Positions 42,340 through 55,300 of a stretch of DNA of 64,000 nucleotides are shown here, one piece after another (position 1 is the first letter of the stretch; each line of letters starts with the position of its first letter). Under the pieces are notes generated by a model. That model did not search any database. It was not told the origin of the DNA and worked only from the letters and a program-made list of their open reading frames with translations. Origin of the DNA: Paralichthys olivaceus (lineage: Eukaryota; Chordata; Actinopteri; Pleuronectiformes; Paralichthyidae); NCBI RefSeq assembly GCF_024713975.1, contig NC_091104.1, positions 10,125,580 through 10,189,579 of the forward strand. The letters run 5' to 3'. A program made the translations under genes and the position numbers.

Positions 42340-42640
42340 AGCACCACTCCCCTTTAGCAGAATTACCAATGGCAATTAGACCTTAACCAGAATTACCAAT
42401 GGCAATTAGACCTTAACCAGAATTACCAGCACCAGGACTTTTGACCTTTCAACTCTAATCACTTCATCCTCAACTTTTGTACCAAATTTGAAGAAATTGC
42501 CACCAGGTGTTCTAGAGATGTTGTGTTCACAAGAATGGGTTGAATGGATAAACATGAATGGAAATAATGCCACTGGCCACCCGGACCATAGCCAGGGTTT
42601 AGAAATTAGTGAGACCCGGAATTTTTTCTTTCAATGGAGC
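42340..42640 (+). repeat. Dispersed-repeat copy with a 30-bp tandem duplication at the left edge of the satellite array
   Basis: Two identical 30-bp units at 42361-42390 and 42391-42420 (start AATTACCAATGGCAATTAG) are followed by a partial third. The next part contains CTAATCACTTCATCCTCAAC, CCAAATTTGAAGAAATTGCC and GTTCACAAGAATGGG, which from memory match an abundant fish repeat. The first satellite sequence begins within about 50 bases of its end. It lies in intron 3 of the myosin gene. Confidence 0.6.
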
Positions 42641-44334
42641 ATATACTTAGGGTTGTGATTAGGGTTAGGGTTAGGGTTGCTATTAGGGTTAGGGTTAGGG
42701 ATGAATACCCATTGGAGCTCAAGATATTCTTCAATAACTTTTTTTCTGTAGGTCATAGAGACTTGGAAGTTGGTTCCATCTCCACTAATGTGGCTATGCC
42801 CGATCCATTGGGACCATCCCCGAGCTTCTACGACCTTCGGAAATGGTGAAACCACCAAATCTATAAAAAAAAGTACAAGATATTTTTGAATAACTTTTCT
42901 TCTGAAAGTCCTAGAGACTTGTGCATTTCATGATAAATTAAAGGGTGGCCTGCCACACAACCACACTGAATTTCAGCACGTTTCGAGCAAGCAGCGCTGA
43001 GTTATTCCAATTAATCCCTAATATGGGTTAGGGTTGCAATTAGGGTTAGGGTTAGGGTTGCAATTAGGGTTAGGGTTAGGGTTGTGATTAGGGTTAGGGT
43101 TAGGGTTGCTATTAGGGTTAGGGTTAGGGATGAATACCCATTGGAGCTCAAGATATTCTTCAATAACTTTTTTTCTGTAGGTCATAGAGACTTGGAAGTT
43201 GGTTCCATCTCCACTAATGTGGCTATGCCCGATCCATTGGTACCACCCCCGAGCTTCTACGACCTTTGGAAGGGGTAGGGTTAGGGTTGTGATTAGTGTT
43301 TGATTTTTTGGTTGTGATTAGGGTTAGGGTTAGGGATGAAAACCTATAGGAGTTCAAGATATTGTTCAATAACTTTTTTTCTGAAGGTCATAGAGACTTG
43401 GAAGTTGGTTCCATCTCCACTAATGTGGCTCTGCCCGATCCATTGGGACCATCCCCGAGCTTCTACGACTTTCGGAAATGGTGAAACCACCAAATCTATA
43501 AAAAAAAGTACAAGATATTTTTGAATAACTTTTCTTCTGAAAGTCCTAGAGACTTGTGCATTTCATGATTAATAAAGGGTAGCCTGCCACACAACCACAC
43601 CGAATTTCAGCACGTTTCGAGCAAGCAGCGCGGAGTTATTCCAATTAATCCCTAATATGGGTTAGGGTTGCAATTAGGGTTAGGGTTAGGGTTGCAATTA
43701 GGGTTAGGGTTAGGGTTGTAATTAGGGTTAGGGTTAGGGTTGCAATTAGGGTTAGGGTTAGGGTTGTGATTAGGGTTAGGGTTAGGGTTGCTATTAGGGT
43801 TAGGGTTAGGGATGAATACCCATTGGAGCTCAAGATATTCTTCAATAACTTTTTTTCTGTAGGTCATAGAGACTTGGAAGTTGGTTCCATCTCCACTAAT
43901 GTGGCTATGCCCGATCCATTGGTACCACCCCCGAGCTTCTACGACCTTTGGAAGGGGTAGGGTTAGGGTTGTGTTTAGTGTTTGATTTTTTGGTTGTGAT
44001 TAGGGTTAGGGTTAGGGATGAAAACCCATAGGAGTTCAAGATATTGTTCAATAACTTTTTTTCTGAAGGTCATAGAGACTTGGAAGTTGGTTCCATCTCC
44101 ACTAATGTGGCTCTGCCCGATCCATTGGGACCATCCCCGAGCTTCTACGACCTTCGAAAAGGGTCAAACCACCAAATCTTGAATCAAAAGTACGAGATAT
44201 TTTGCAATAACTTTTCTTCTGAAAGTCATAGAGACTTGGGCATTTCATGATTAATAAAGGGTAGCCTGCTATGCACCCATCCCAAATTTCAGCACGTTTC
44301 GAGCAAGCAGCGCAGAGTTATTCACCCTAAGGTG

Positions 44335-47300
44335 ATATGGGTTAGGGCTGAAATTAGGGTTAGGGTTAGGGTTGTGATTAGGGTTAGGGTTAGGGTTGCT
44401 ATTAGGGTTAGGGTTAGGGATGAATACCCATTGGAGCTCAAGATATTCTTCAATAACTTTTTTTCTGTAGGTCATAGAGACTTGGAAGTTGGTTCCATCT
44501 CCACTAATGTGGCTATGCCCGATCCATTGGTACCACCCCCGAGCTTCTACGACCTTTGGAAGGGGTAGGGTTAGGGTTGTGATTAGTGTTTGATTTTTTG
44601 GTTGTGATTAGGGTTAGGGTTAGGGATGAAAACCTATAGGAGTTCAAGATATTGTTCAATAACTTTTTTTCTGAAGGTCATAGAGACTTGGAAGTTGGTT
44701 CCATCTCCACTAATGTGGCTCTGCCCGATCCATTGGGACCATCCCCGAGCTTCTACGACCTTCGAAAAGGGTCAAACCACCAAATCTTGAATCAAAAGTA
44801 CGAGATATTTTGCAATAACTTTTCTTCTGAAAGTCATAGAGACTTGGGCATTTCATGATTAATAAAGGGTAGCCTGCTATGCACCCATCCCAAATTTCAG
44901 CACGTTTCGAGCAAGCAGCGCAGAGTTATTCACCCTAAGGTGATATGGGTTAGGGCTGAAATTAGGGTTAGGGTTAGGGTTAGGGTTGTGATTAGGGTTA
45001 GGGTTAGGGTTGCTATTAGGGTTAGGGTTAGGGATGAATACCCATTGGAGCTCAAGATATTCTTCAATAACTTTTTTTCTGTAGGTCATAGAGACTTGGA
45101 AGTTGGTTCCATCTCCACTAATGTGGCTATGCCCGATCCATTGGTACCACCCCCGAGCTTCTACGACCTTTGGAAGGGGTAGGGTTAGGGTTGTGATTAG
45201 TGTTTGATTTTTTGGTTGTGATTAGGGTTAGGGTTAGGGATGAAAACCTATAGGAGTTCAAGATATTGTTCAATAACTTTTTTTCTGAAGGTCATAGAGA
45301 CTTGGAAGTTGGTTCCATCTCCACTAATGTGGCTCTGCCTGATCCATTGGGACCATCCCCGAGCTTCTACGACCTTCGGAAATGGTGAAACCACCAAATC
45401 TATAAAAAAAAGTACAAGATATTTTTGAATAACTTTTCTTCTGAAAGTCCTGGAGACTTGTGCATTTCATGATTAATAAAGGGTAGCCTGCCACACAACC
45501 ACACCGAATTTCAGCACGTTTCGAGCAAGCAGCGCGGAGTTATTCCAATTAATCCCTAATATGGGTTAGGGTTGCAATTAGGGTTAGGGTTAGGGTTGCA
45601 ATTAGGGTTAGGGTTAGGGTTGCAATTAGGGTTAGGGTTAGGGTTGTGATTAGGGTTAGGGTTAGGGTTGCTATTAGGGTTAGGGTTAGGGATGAATACC
45701 CATTGGAGCTCAAGATATTCTTCAATAACTTTTTTTCTGTAGGTCATAGAGACTTGGAAGTTGGTTCCATCTCCACTAATGTGGCTATGCCCGATCCATT
45801 GGTACCACCCCCGAGCTTCTACGACCTTTGGAAGGGGTAGGGTTAGGGTTGTGATTAGTGTTTGATTTTTTGGTTGTGATTAGGGTTAGGGTTAGGGATG
45901 AAAACCTATAGGAGTTCAAGATATTGTTCAATAACTTTTTTTCTGAAGGTCATAGAGACTTGGAAGTTGGTTCCATCTCCACTAATGTGGCTCTGCCCGA
46001 TCCATTGGGACCATCCCCGAGCTTCTTTCTACGACCTTCGGAAATGGTGAAACCACCAAATCTATAAAAAAAAGTACAAGATATTTTTGAATAACTTTTC
46101 TTCTGAAAGTCCTAGAGACTTGTGCATTTCATGATTAATAAAGGGTGGCCTGCCACACAACCACACCGAATTTCAGCACGTTTCGAGCAAGCAGCGCGGA
46201 GTTATTCCAATTAATCCCTAATATGGGTTAGGGTTGCAATTAGGGTTAGGGTTAGGGTTGCAATTAGGGTTAGGGTTAGGGTTGTGATTAGGGTTAGGGT
46301 TAGGGTTGCTATTAGGGTTAGGGTTAGGGATGAATACCCATTGGAGCTCAAGATATTCTTCAATAACTTTTTTTCTGTAGGTCATAGAGACTTGGAAGTT
46401 GGTTCCATCTCCACTAATGTGGCTATGCCCGATCCATTGGTACCACCCCCGAGCTTCTACGACCTTTGGAAGGGGTAGGGTTAGGGTTGTGATTAGTGTT
46501 AGATTTTTTGGTTGTGATTAGGGTTAGGGTTAGGGATGAAAACCCATAGGAGTTCAAGATATTGTTCAATAACTTTTTTTCTGAAGGTCATAGAGACTTG
46601 GAAGTTGGTTCCATCTCCACTAATGTGGCTCTGCCCGATCCATTGGGACCATCCCCGAGCTTCTACGACCTTCGAAAAGGGTCAAACCACCAAATCTTGA
46701 ATCAAAAGTACGAGATATTTTGCAATAACTTTTCTTCTGAAAGTCATAGAGACTTGGGCATTTCATGATTAATAAAGGGTAGCCTGCTATGCACCCATCC
46801 CAAATTTCAGCACGTTTCGAGCAAGCAGCGCAGAGTTATTCACCCTAAGGTGATATGGGTTAGGGCTGAAATTAGGGTTAGGGTTAGGGTTGTGATTAGG
46901 GTTAGGGTTAGGGTTGCTATTAGGGTTAGGGTTAGGGATGAATACCCATTGGAGCTCAAGATATTCTTCAATAACTTTTTTTCTGTAGGTCATAGAGACT
47001 TGGAAGTTGGTTCCATCTCCACTAATGTGGCTATGCCCGATCCATTGGTACCACCCCCGAGCTTCTACGACCTTTGGAAGGGGTAGGGTTAGGGTTGTGA
47101 TTAGTGTTTGATTTTTTGGTTGTGATTAGGGTTAGGGTTAGGGATGAAAACCTATAGGAGTTCAAGATATTGTTCAATAACTTTTTTTCTGAAGGTCATA
47201 GAGACTTGGAAGTTGGTTCCATCTCCACTAATGTGGCTCTGCCCGATCCATTGGGACCATCCCCGAGCTTCTACGACCTTCGAAAAGGGTCAAACCACCA

Positions 47301-49370
47301 AATCTTGAATCAAAAGTACGAGATATTTTGCAATAACTTTTCTTCTGAAAGTCATAGAGACTTGGGCATTTCATGATTAATAAAGGGTAGCCTGCTATGC
47401 ACCCATCCCAAATTTCAGCACGTTTCGAGCAAGCAGCGCAGAGTTATTCACCCTAAGGTGATATGGGTTAGGGCTGAAATTAGGGTTAGGGTTAGGGTTA
47501 GGGTTGTGATTAGGGTTAGGGTTAGGGTTGCTATTAGGGTTAGGGTTAGGGATGAATACCCATTGGAGCTCAAGATATTCTTCAATAACTTTTTTTCTGT
47601 AGGTCATAGAGACTTGGAAGTTGGTTCCATCTCCACTAATGTGGCTATGCCCGATCCATTGGTACCACCCCCGAGCTTCTACGACCTTTGGAAGGGGTAG
47701 GGTTAGGGTTGTGATTAGTGTTTGATTTTTTGGTTGTGATTAGGGTTAGGGTTAGGGATGAAAACCTATAGGAGTTCAAGATATTGTTCAATAACTTTTT
47801 TTCTGAAGGTCATAGAGACTTGGAAGTTGGTTCCATCTCCACTAATGTGGCTCTGCCTGATCCATTGGGACCATCCCCGAGCTTCTACGACCTTCGGAAA
47901 TGGTGAAACCACCAAATCTATAAAAAAAAGTACAAGATATTTTTGAATAACTTTTCTTCTGAAAGTCCTGGAGACTTGTGCATTTCATGATTAATAAAGG
48001 GTAGCCTGCCACACAACCACACCGAATTTCAGCACGTTTCGAGCAAGCAGCGCGGAGTTATTCCAATTAATCCCTAATATGGGTTAGGGTTGCAATTAGG
48101 GTTAGGGTTAGGGTTGCAATTAGGGTTAGGGTTAGGGTTGCAATTAGGGTTAGGGTTAGGGTTGTGATTAGGGTTAGGGTTAGGGTTGCTATTAGGGTTA
48201 GGGTTAGGGATGAATACCCATTGGAGCTCAAGATATTCTTCAATAACTTTTTTTCTGTAGGTCATAGAGACTTGGAAGTTGGTTCCATCTCCACTAATGT
48301 GGCTATGCCCGATCCATTGGTACCACCCCCGAGCTTCTACGACCTTTGGAAGGGGTAGGGTTAGGGTTGTGATTAGTGTTTGATTTTTTGGTTGTGATTA
48401 GGGTTAGGGTTAGGGATGAAAACCTATAGGAGTTCAAGATATTGTTCAATAACTTTTTTTCTGAAGGTCATAGAGACTTGGAAGTTGGTTCCATCTCCAC
48501 TAATGTGGCTCTGCCCGATCCATTGGGACCATCCCCGAGCTTCTTTCTACGACCTTCGGAAATGGTGAAACCACCAAATCTATAAAAAAAAGTACAAGAT
48601 ATTTTTGAATAACTTTTCTTCTGAAAGTCCTAGAGACTTGTGCATTTCATGATTAATAAAGGGTGGCCTGCCACACAACCACACCGAATTTCAGCACGTT
48701 TCGAGCAAGCAGCGCGGAGTTATTCCAATTAATCCCTAATATGGGTTAGGGTTGCAATTAGGGTTAGGGTTAGGGTTGCAATTAGGGTTAGGGTTAGGGT
48801 TGTGATTAGGGTTAGGGTTAGGGTTGCTATTAGGGTTAGGGTTAGGGATGAATACCCATTGGAGCTCAAGATATTCTTCAATAACTTTTTTTCTGTAGGT
48901 CATAGAGACTTGGAAGTTGGTTCCATCTCCACTAATGTGGCTATGCCCGATCCATTGGTACCACCCCCGAGCTTCTACGACCTTTGGAAGGGGTAGGGTT
49001 AGGGTTGTGATTAGTGTTAGATTTTTTGGTTGTGATTAGGGTTAGGGTTAGGGATGAAAACCCATAGGAGTTCAAGATATTGTTCAATAACTTTTTTTCT
49101 GAAGGTCATAGAGACTTGGAAGTTGGTTCCATCTCCACTAATGTGGCTCTGCCCGATCCATTGGGACCATCCCCGAGCTTCTACGACCTTCGAAAAGGGT
49201 CAAACCACCAAATCTTGAATCAAAAGTACGAGATATTTTGCAATAACTTTTCTTCTGAAAGTCATAGAGACTTGGGCATTTCATGATTAATAAAGGGTAG
49301 CCTGCTATGCACCCATCCCAAATTTCAGCACGTTTCGAGCAAGCAGCGCAGAGTTATTCACCCTAAGGTG
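44335..49370 (+). repeat. Two adjacent copies of a 2,518-bp higher-order repeat
   Basis: 44335-46852 and 46853-49370 carry the same order of four monomers, about 608 (B-type end), 616 (A), 662 (A) and 632 (B) bp. Matching landmarks are spaced exactly 2,518 bp apart throughout (for example 44652/47170, 45240/47758, 46284/48802). Both copies share private variants: a CTTCTTTCTACG insertion (about 46023 and 48541) and GTGTTAGATTTTTT in place of GTGTTTGATTTTTT. Confidence 0.93.
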
Positions 49371-51904
49371 ATATGGGTTAGGGCTGAAATTAGGGTTAGG
49401 GTTAGGGTTGTGATTAGGGTTAGGGTTAGGGTTGCTATTAGGGTTAGGGTTAGGGATGAATACCCATTGGAGCTCAAGATATTCTTCAATAACTTTTTTT
49501 CTGTAGGTCATAGAGACTTGGAAGTTGGTTCCATCTCCTCTAATGTGACTATGCCCGATCCATTGGTACCACCCCCGAGCTTCTACCACCTTTGGAAGGG
49601 GTAGGGTTAGGGTTGTGATTAGTGTTTGATTTTTTGGTTGTGATTAGGGTTAGGGTTAGGGATGAAAACCTATAGGAGTTCAAGATATTGTTCAATAACT
49701 TTTTTTCTGAAGGTCATAGAGACTTGGAAGTTGGTTCCATCTCCACTAATGTGGCTCTGCCCGATCCATTGGGACCATCCCCGGGCTTCTACGACCTTCG
49801 GAAATGGTGAAACCACCAAATCTATAAAAAAAAGTACAAGATATTTTTGAATAACTTTTCTTCTGAAAGTCCTAGAGACTTGTGCATTTCATGATTAATA
49901 AAGGGTGGCCTGCCACACAACCACACCGAATTTCAGCACGTTTCGAGCAAGCAGCGCGGAGTTATTCCAATTAATCCCTAATATGGGTTAGGGTTGCAAT
50001 TAGGGTTAGGGTTAGGGTTGCAATTAGGGTTGTGATTAGGGTTAGGGTTAGGGTTGCAATTAGGGTTAGGGTTAGGGTTGTGATTAGGGTTAGGGTTAGG
50101 GTTGCTATTAGGGTTAGGGTTAGGGATGAATACCCATTGGAGCTCAAGATATTCTTCAATAACTTTTTTTCTGTAGGTCATAGAGACTTGGAAGTTGGTT
50201 CCATCTCCACTAATGTGGCTATGCCCGATCCATTGGTACCACCCCCGAGCTTCTACGACCTTTGGAAGGGGTAGGGTTAGGGTTGTGATTAGTGTTTGAT
50301 TTTTTGGTTGTGATTAGGGTTAGGGTTAGGGATGAAAACCTATAGGAGTTCAAGATATTGTTCAATAACTTTTTTTCTGAAGGTCATAGAGACTTGGAAG
50401 TTGGTTCCATCTCAACTAATGTGGCTCTGCCCGATCCATTGGGACCATCCCCGAGCTTCTACGACCTTCGGAAATGGTGAAATCACCAAATCTATAAAAA
50501 AAAGTACAAGATATTTTTGAATAACTTTTCTTCTGAAAGTCCTAGAGACTTGTGCATTTCATGATTAATAAAGGGTGGCCTGCCACACAACCACACCGAA
50601 TTTCAGCACGTTTCGAGCAAGCAGCGCGGAGTTATTCCAATTAATCCCTAATATGGGTTAGGGTTGCAATTAGGGTTAGGGTTAGGGTTGCAATTAGGGT
50701 TAGGGTTAGGGTTGTGATTAGGGTTAGGGTTAGGGTTGCTATTAGGGTTAGGGTTAGGGATGAATACCCATTGGAGCTCAAGATATTCCTCAATAACTTT
50801 TTTTCTGTAGGTCATAGAGACTTGGAAGTTGGTTCCATCTCCACTAATGTGGCTATGCCCGATCCATTGGTACCACCCCCGAGCTTCTACGACCTTTGGA
50901 AGGGGTAGGGTGAGGGTTGTGATTAGTGTTTGATTTTTTGGTTGTGATTAGGGTTAGGGTTAGGGATGAAAACCTATAGGAGTTCAAGATATTGTTCAAT
51001 AACTTTTTTTCTGAAGGTCATAGAGACTTGGAAGTTGGTTCCATCTCCACTAATATGGCTCTGCCCGATCCATTGGGACCATCCCCGAGCTTCTACGACC
51101 TTCGGAAATGGTGAAACCACCAAATCTATAAAAAAAAGTACAAGATATTTTTGAATAACTTTTCTTCTGAAAGTCCTAGAGACTTGTGCATTTCATGATT
51201 AATAAAGGGTGGCCTGCCACACAACCACTTCGAATTTCAGCACGTTTCGAGCAAGCAGCGCGGAGTTATTCCAATTAATCCCTAATATGGGTTAGGGTTG
51301 CAATTAGGGTTAGGGTTAGGGTTGCAATTAGGGTTAGGGTTAGGGTTGTGATTAGGGTTAGGGTTAGGGTTGCTATTAGGGTTAGGGTTAGGGATGAATA
51401 CCCATTGGAGCTCAAGATATTCTTCAATAACTTTTTTTCTGTAGGTCATAGAGACTTGGAAGTTGGTTCCATCTCCACTAATGTGGCTATGCCCGATCCA
51501 TTGGTACCACCCCCGAGCTTCTACGACCTTTGGAAGGGGTAGGGTTAGGGTTGTGATTAGTGTTTGATTTTTTGGTTGTGATTAGGGTTAGGGTTAGGGA
51601 TGAAAACCTATAGGAGTTCAAGATATTGTTCAATAACTTTTTTTCTGAAGGTCATAGAGACTTGGAAGTTGGTTCCATCTCCACTAATGTGGCTCTGCCC
51701 GATACATTGGGACCATCCCCGAGCTTCTACGACCTTCGGAAATGGTGAAACCACCAAATCTATAAAAAAAAGTACAAGATATTTTTGAATAACTTTTCTT
51801 CTGAAAGTCCTAGAGACTTGTGCATTTCATGATTAATAAAGGGTGGCCTGCCACACAACCACACCGAATTTCAGCACGTTTCGAGCAAGCAGCGCGGAGT
51901 TATT

Positions 51905-52385
51905 CCAATTAATCCCTAATATGGGTTAGGGTTGCAATTAGGGTTAGGGTTAGGGTTGCAATTAGGGTTGTGATTAGGGTTAGGGTTAGGGTTGCAATTA
52001 GGGTTAGGGTTAGGGTTGTGATTAGGGTTAGGGTTAGGGTTGCTATTAGGGTTAGGGTTAGGGATGAATACCCATTGGAGCTCAAGATATTCTTCAATAA
52101 CTTTTTTTCTGTAGGTCATAGAGACTTGGAAGTTGGTTCCATCTCCACTAATGTGGCTCTGCCCGATCCATTGGGACCATCCCCGGGCTTCTACGACCTT
52201 CGGAAATGGTGAAACCACCAAATCTATAAAAAAAAGTACAAGATATTTTTGAATAACTTTTCTTCTGAAAGTCCTAGAGACTTGTGCATTTCATGATTAA
52301 TAAAGGGTGGCCTGCCACACAACCACACCGAATTTCAGCACGTTTCGAGCAAGCAGCGCGGAGTTATTCCAATTAATCCCTAATA
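51905..52385 (+). repeat. Shortened (464-bp) recombinant monomer
   Basis: The distance to the next equivalent landmark is 464 bp (51970 to 52434) instead of about 634. The segment starts as the first internal repeat (GTAGGTCATAGAG) and, within the conserved block after CTAATGTGGCT, continues with variants of the second internal repeat (CTGCCCGATCCATTGGGACC), skipping the region between. This is the expected product of crossing-over between the two internal repeats. An equivalent copy lies exactly 11,304 bp downstream. Confidence 0.88.
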
Positions 52386-55300
52386 TGGGTTAGGGTTGCA
52401 ATTAGGGTTAGGGTTAGGGTTGCAATTAGGGTTGTGATTAGGGTTAGGGTTAGGGTTGCAATTAGGGTTAGGGTTAGGGTTGTGATTAGGGTTAGGGTTA
52501 GGGTTGCTATTAGGGTTAGGGTTAGGGATGAATACCCATTGGAGCTCAAGATATTCTTCAATAACTTTTTTTCTGTAGGTCATAGAGACTTGGAAGTTGG
52601 TTCCATCTCCACTAATGTGGCTATGCCCGATCCATTGGTACCACCCCCGAGCTTCTACGACCTTTGGAAGGGGTAGGGTTAGGGTTGTGATTAGTGTTTG
52701 ATTTTTTGGTTATGATTAGGGTTAGGGTTAGGGATGAAAACCTATAGGAGTTCAAGATATTGTTCAATAACTTTTTTTCTGAAGGTCATAGAGACTTGGA
52801 AGTTGGTTCCATCTCCACTAATGTGGCTCTGCCCGATCCATTGGGACCATCCCCGAGCTTCTACGACCTTCGGAAATGGTGAAATCACCAAATCTATAAA
52901 AAAAAGTACAAGATATTTTTGAATAACTTTTCTTCTGAAAGTCCTAGAGACTTGTGCATTTCATGATTAATAAAGGGTGGCCTGCCACACAACCACACCG
53001 AATTTCAGCACGTTTCGAGCAAGCAGCGCGGAGTTATTCCAATTAATCCCTAATATGGGTTAGGGTTGCAATTAGGGTTAGGGTTAGGGTTGCAATTAGG
53101 GTTAGGGTTAGGGTTGCAATTAGGGTTAGGGTTAGGGTTGCAATTAGGGTTAGGGTTAGGGTTGTGATTAGGGTTAGGGTTAGGGTTGCTATTAGGGTTA
53201 GGGTTAGGGATGAATACCCATTGGAGCTCAAGATATTCCTCAATAACTTTTTTTCTGTAGGTCATAGAGACTTGGAAGTTGGTTCCATCTCCACTAATGT
53301 GGCTATGCCCGATCCATTGGTACCACCCCCGAGCTTCTACGACCTTTGGAAGGGGTAGGGTGAGGGTTGTGATTAGTGTTTGATTTTTTGGTTGTGATTA
53401 GGGTTAGGGTTAGGGATGAAAACCTATAGGAGTTCAAGATATTGTTCAATAACTTTTTTTCTGAAGGTCATAGAGACTTGGAAGTTGGTTCCATCTCCAC
53501 TAATATGGCTCTGCCCGATACATTGGGACCATCCCCGAGCTTCTACGACCTTCGGAAATGGTGAAACCACCAAATCTATAAAAAAAAGTACAAGATATTT
53601 TTGAATAACTTTTCTTCTGAAAGTCCTAGAGACTTGTGCATTTCATGATTAATAAAGGGTGGCCTGCCACACAACCACTTCGAATTTCAGCACGTTTCGA
53701 GCAAGCAGCGCGGAGTTATTCCAATTAATCCCTAATATGGGTTAGGGTTGCAATTAGGGTTAGGGTTAGGGTTGTGATTAGGGTTAGGGTTAGGGTTGCT
53801 ATTAGGGTTAGGGTTAGGGATGAATACCCATTGGAGCTCAAGATATTCTTCAATAACTTTTTTTCTGTAGGTCATAGAGACTTGGAAGTTGGTTCCATCT
53901 CCACTAATGTGGCTATGCCCGATCCATTGGTACCACCCCCGAGCTTCTACGACCTTTGGAAGGGGTAGGGTTAGGGTTGTGATTAGTGTTTGATTTTTTG
54001 GTTGTGATTAGGGTTAGGGTTAGGGATGAAAACCTATAGGAGTTCAAGATATTGTTCAATAACTTTTTTTCTGAAGGTCATAGAGACTTGGAAGTTGGTT
54101 CCATCTCCACTAATGTGGCTCTGCCCGATACATTGGGACCATCCCCGAGCTTCTACGACCTTCGGAAATGGTGAAACCACCAAATCTATAAAAAAAAGTA
54201 CAAGATATTTTTGAATAACTTTTCTTCTGAAAGTCCTAGAGACTTGTGCATTTCATGATTAATAAAGGGTGGCCTGCCACACAACCACACCGAATTTCAG
54301 CACGTTTCGAGCAAGCAGCGCGGAGTTATTCCAATTAATCCCTAATATGGGTTAGGGTTGCAATTAGGGTTAGGGTTAGGGTTGCAATTAGGGTTAGGGT
54401 TAGGGTTGTGATTAGGGTTAGGGTTAGGGTTGCTATTAGGGTTAGGGTTAGGGATGAATACCCATTGGAGCTCAAGATATTCTTCAATAACTTTTTTTCT
54501 GTAGGTCATAGAGACTTGGAAGTTGGTTCCATCTCCACTAATGTGGCTATGCCCGATCCATTGGTACCACCCCCGAGCTTCTACGACCTTTGGAAGGGGT
54601 AGGGTTAGGGTTGTGATTAGTGTTTGATTTTTTGGTTGTGATTAGGGTTAGGGTTAGGGATGAAAACCTATAGGAGTTCAAGATATTGTTCAATAACTTT
54701 TTTTCTGAAGGTCATAGAGACTTGGAAGTTGGTTCCATCTCCACTAATGTGGCTCTGCCCGATACATTGGGACCATCCCCGAGCTTCTACGACCTTCGGA
54801 AATGGTGAAACCACCAAATCTATAAAAAAAAGTACAAGATATTTTTGAATAACTTTTCTTCTGAAAGTCCTAGAGACTTGTGCATTTTATGATTAATAAA
54901 GGGTGGCCTGCCACACAACCACACCGAATTTCAGCACGTTTCGAGCAAGCAGCGCGGAGTTATTCCAATTAATCCCTAATATGGGTTAGGGTTGCAATTA
55001 GGGTTAGGGTTAGGGTTGCAATTAGGGTTAGGGTTAGGGTTGTGATTAGGGTTAGGGTTAGGGTTGCTATTAGGGTTAGGGTTAGGGATGAATACCCATT
55101 GAAGCTCAAGATATTCTTCAATAACTTTTTTTCTGTAGGTCATAGAGACTTGGAAGTTGGTTCCATCTCCACTAATGTGGCTATGCCCGATCCATTGGTA
55201 CCACCCCCGAGCTTCTACGACCTTTGGAAGGGGTAGGGTTAGGGTTGTGATTAGTGTTTGATTTTTTGGTTGTGATTAGGGTTAGGGTTAGGGATGAAAA

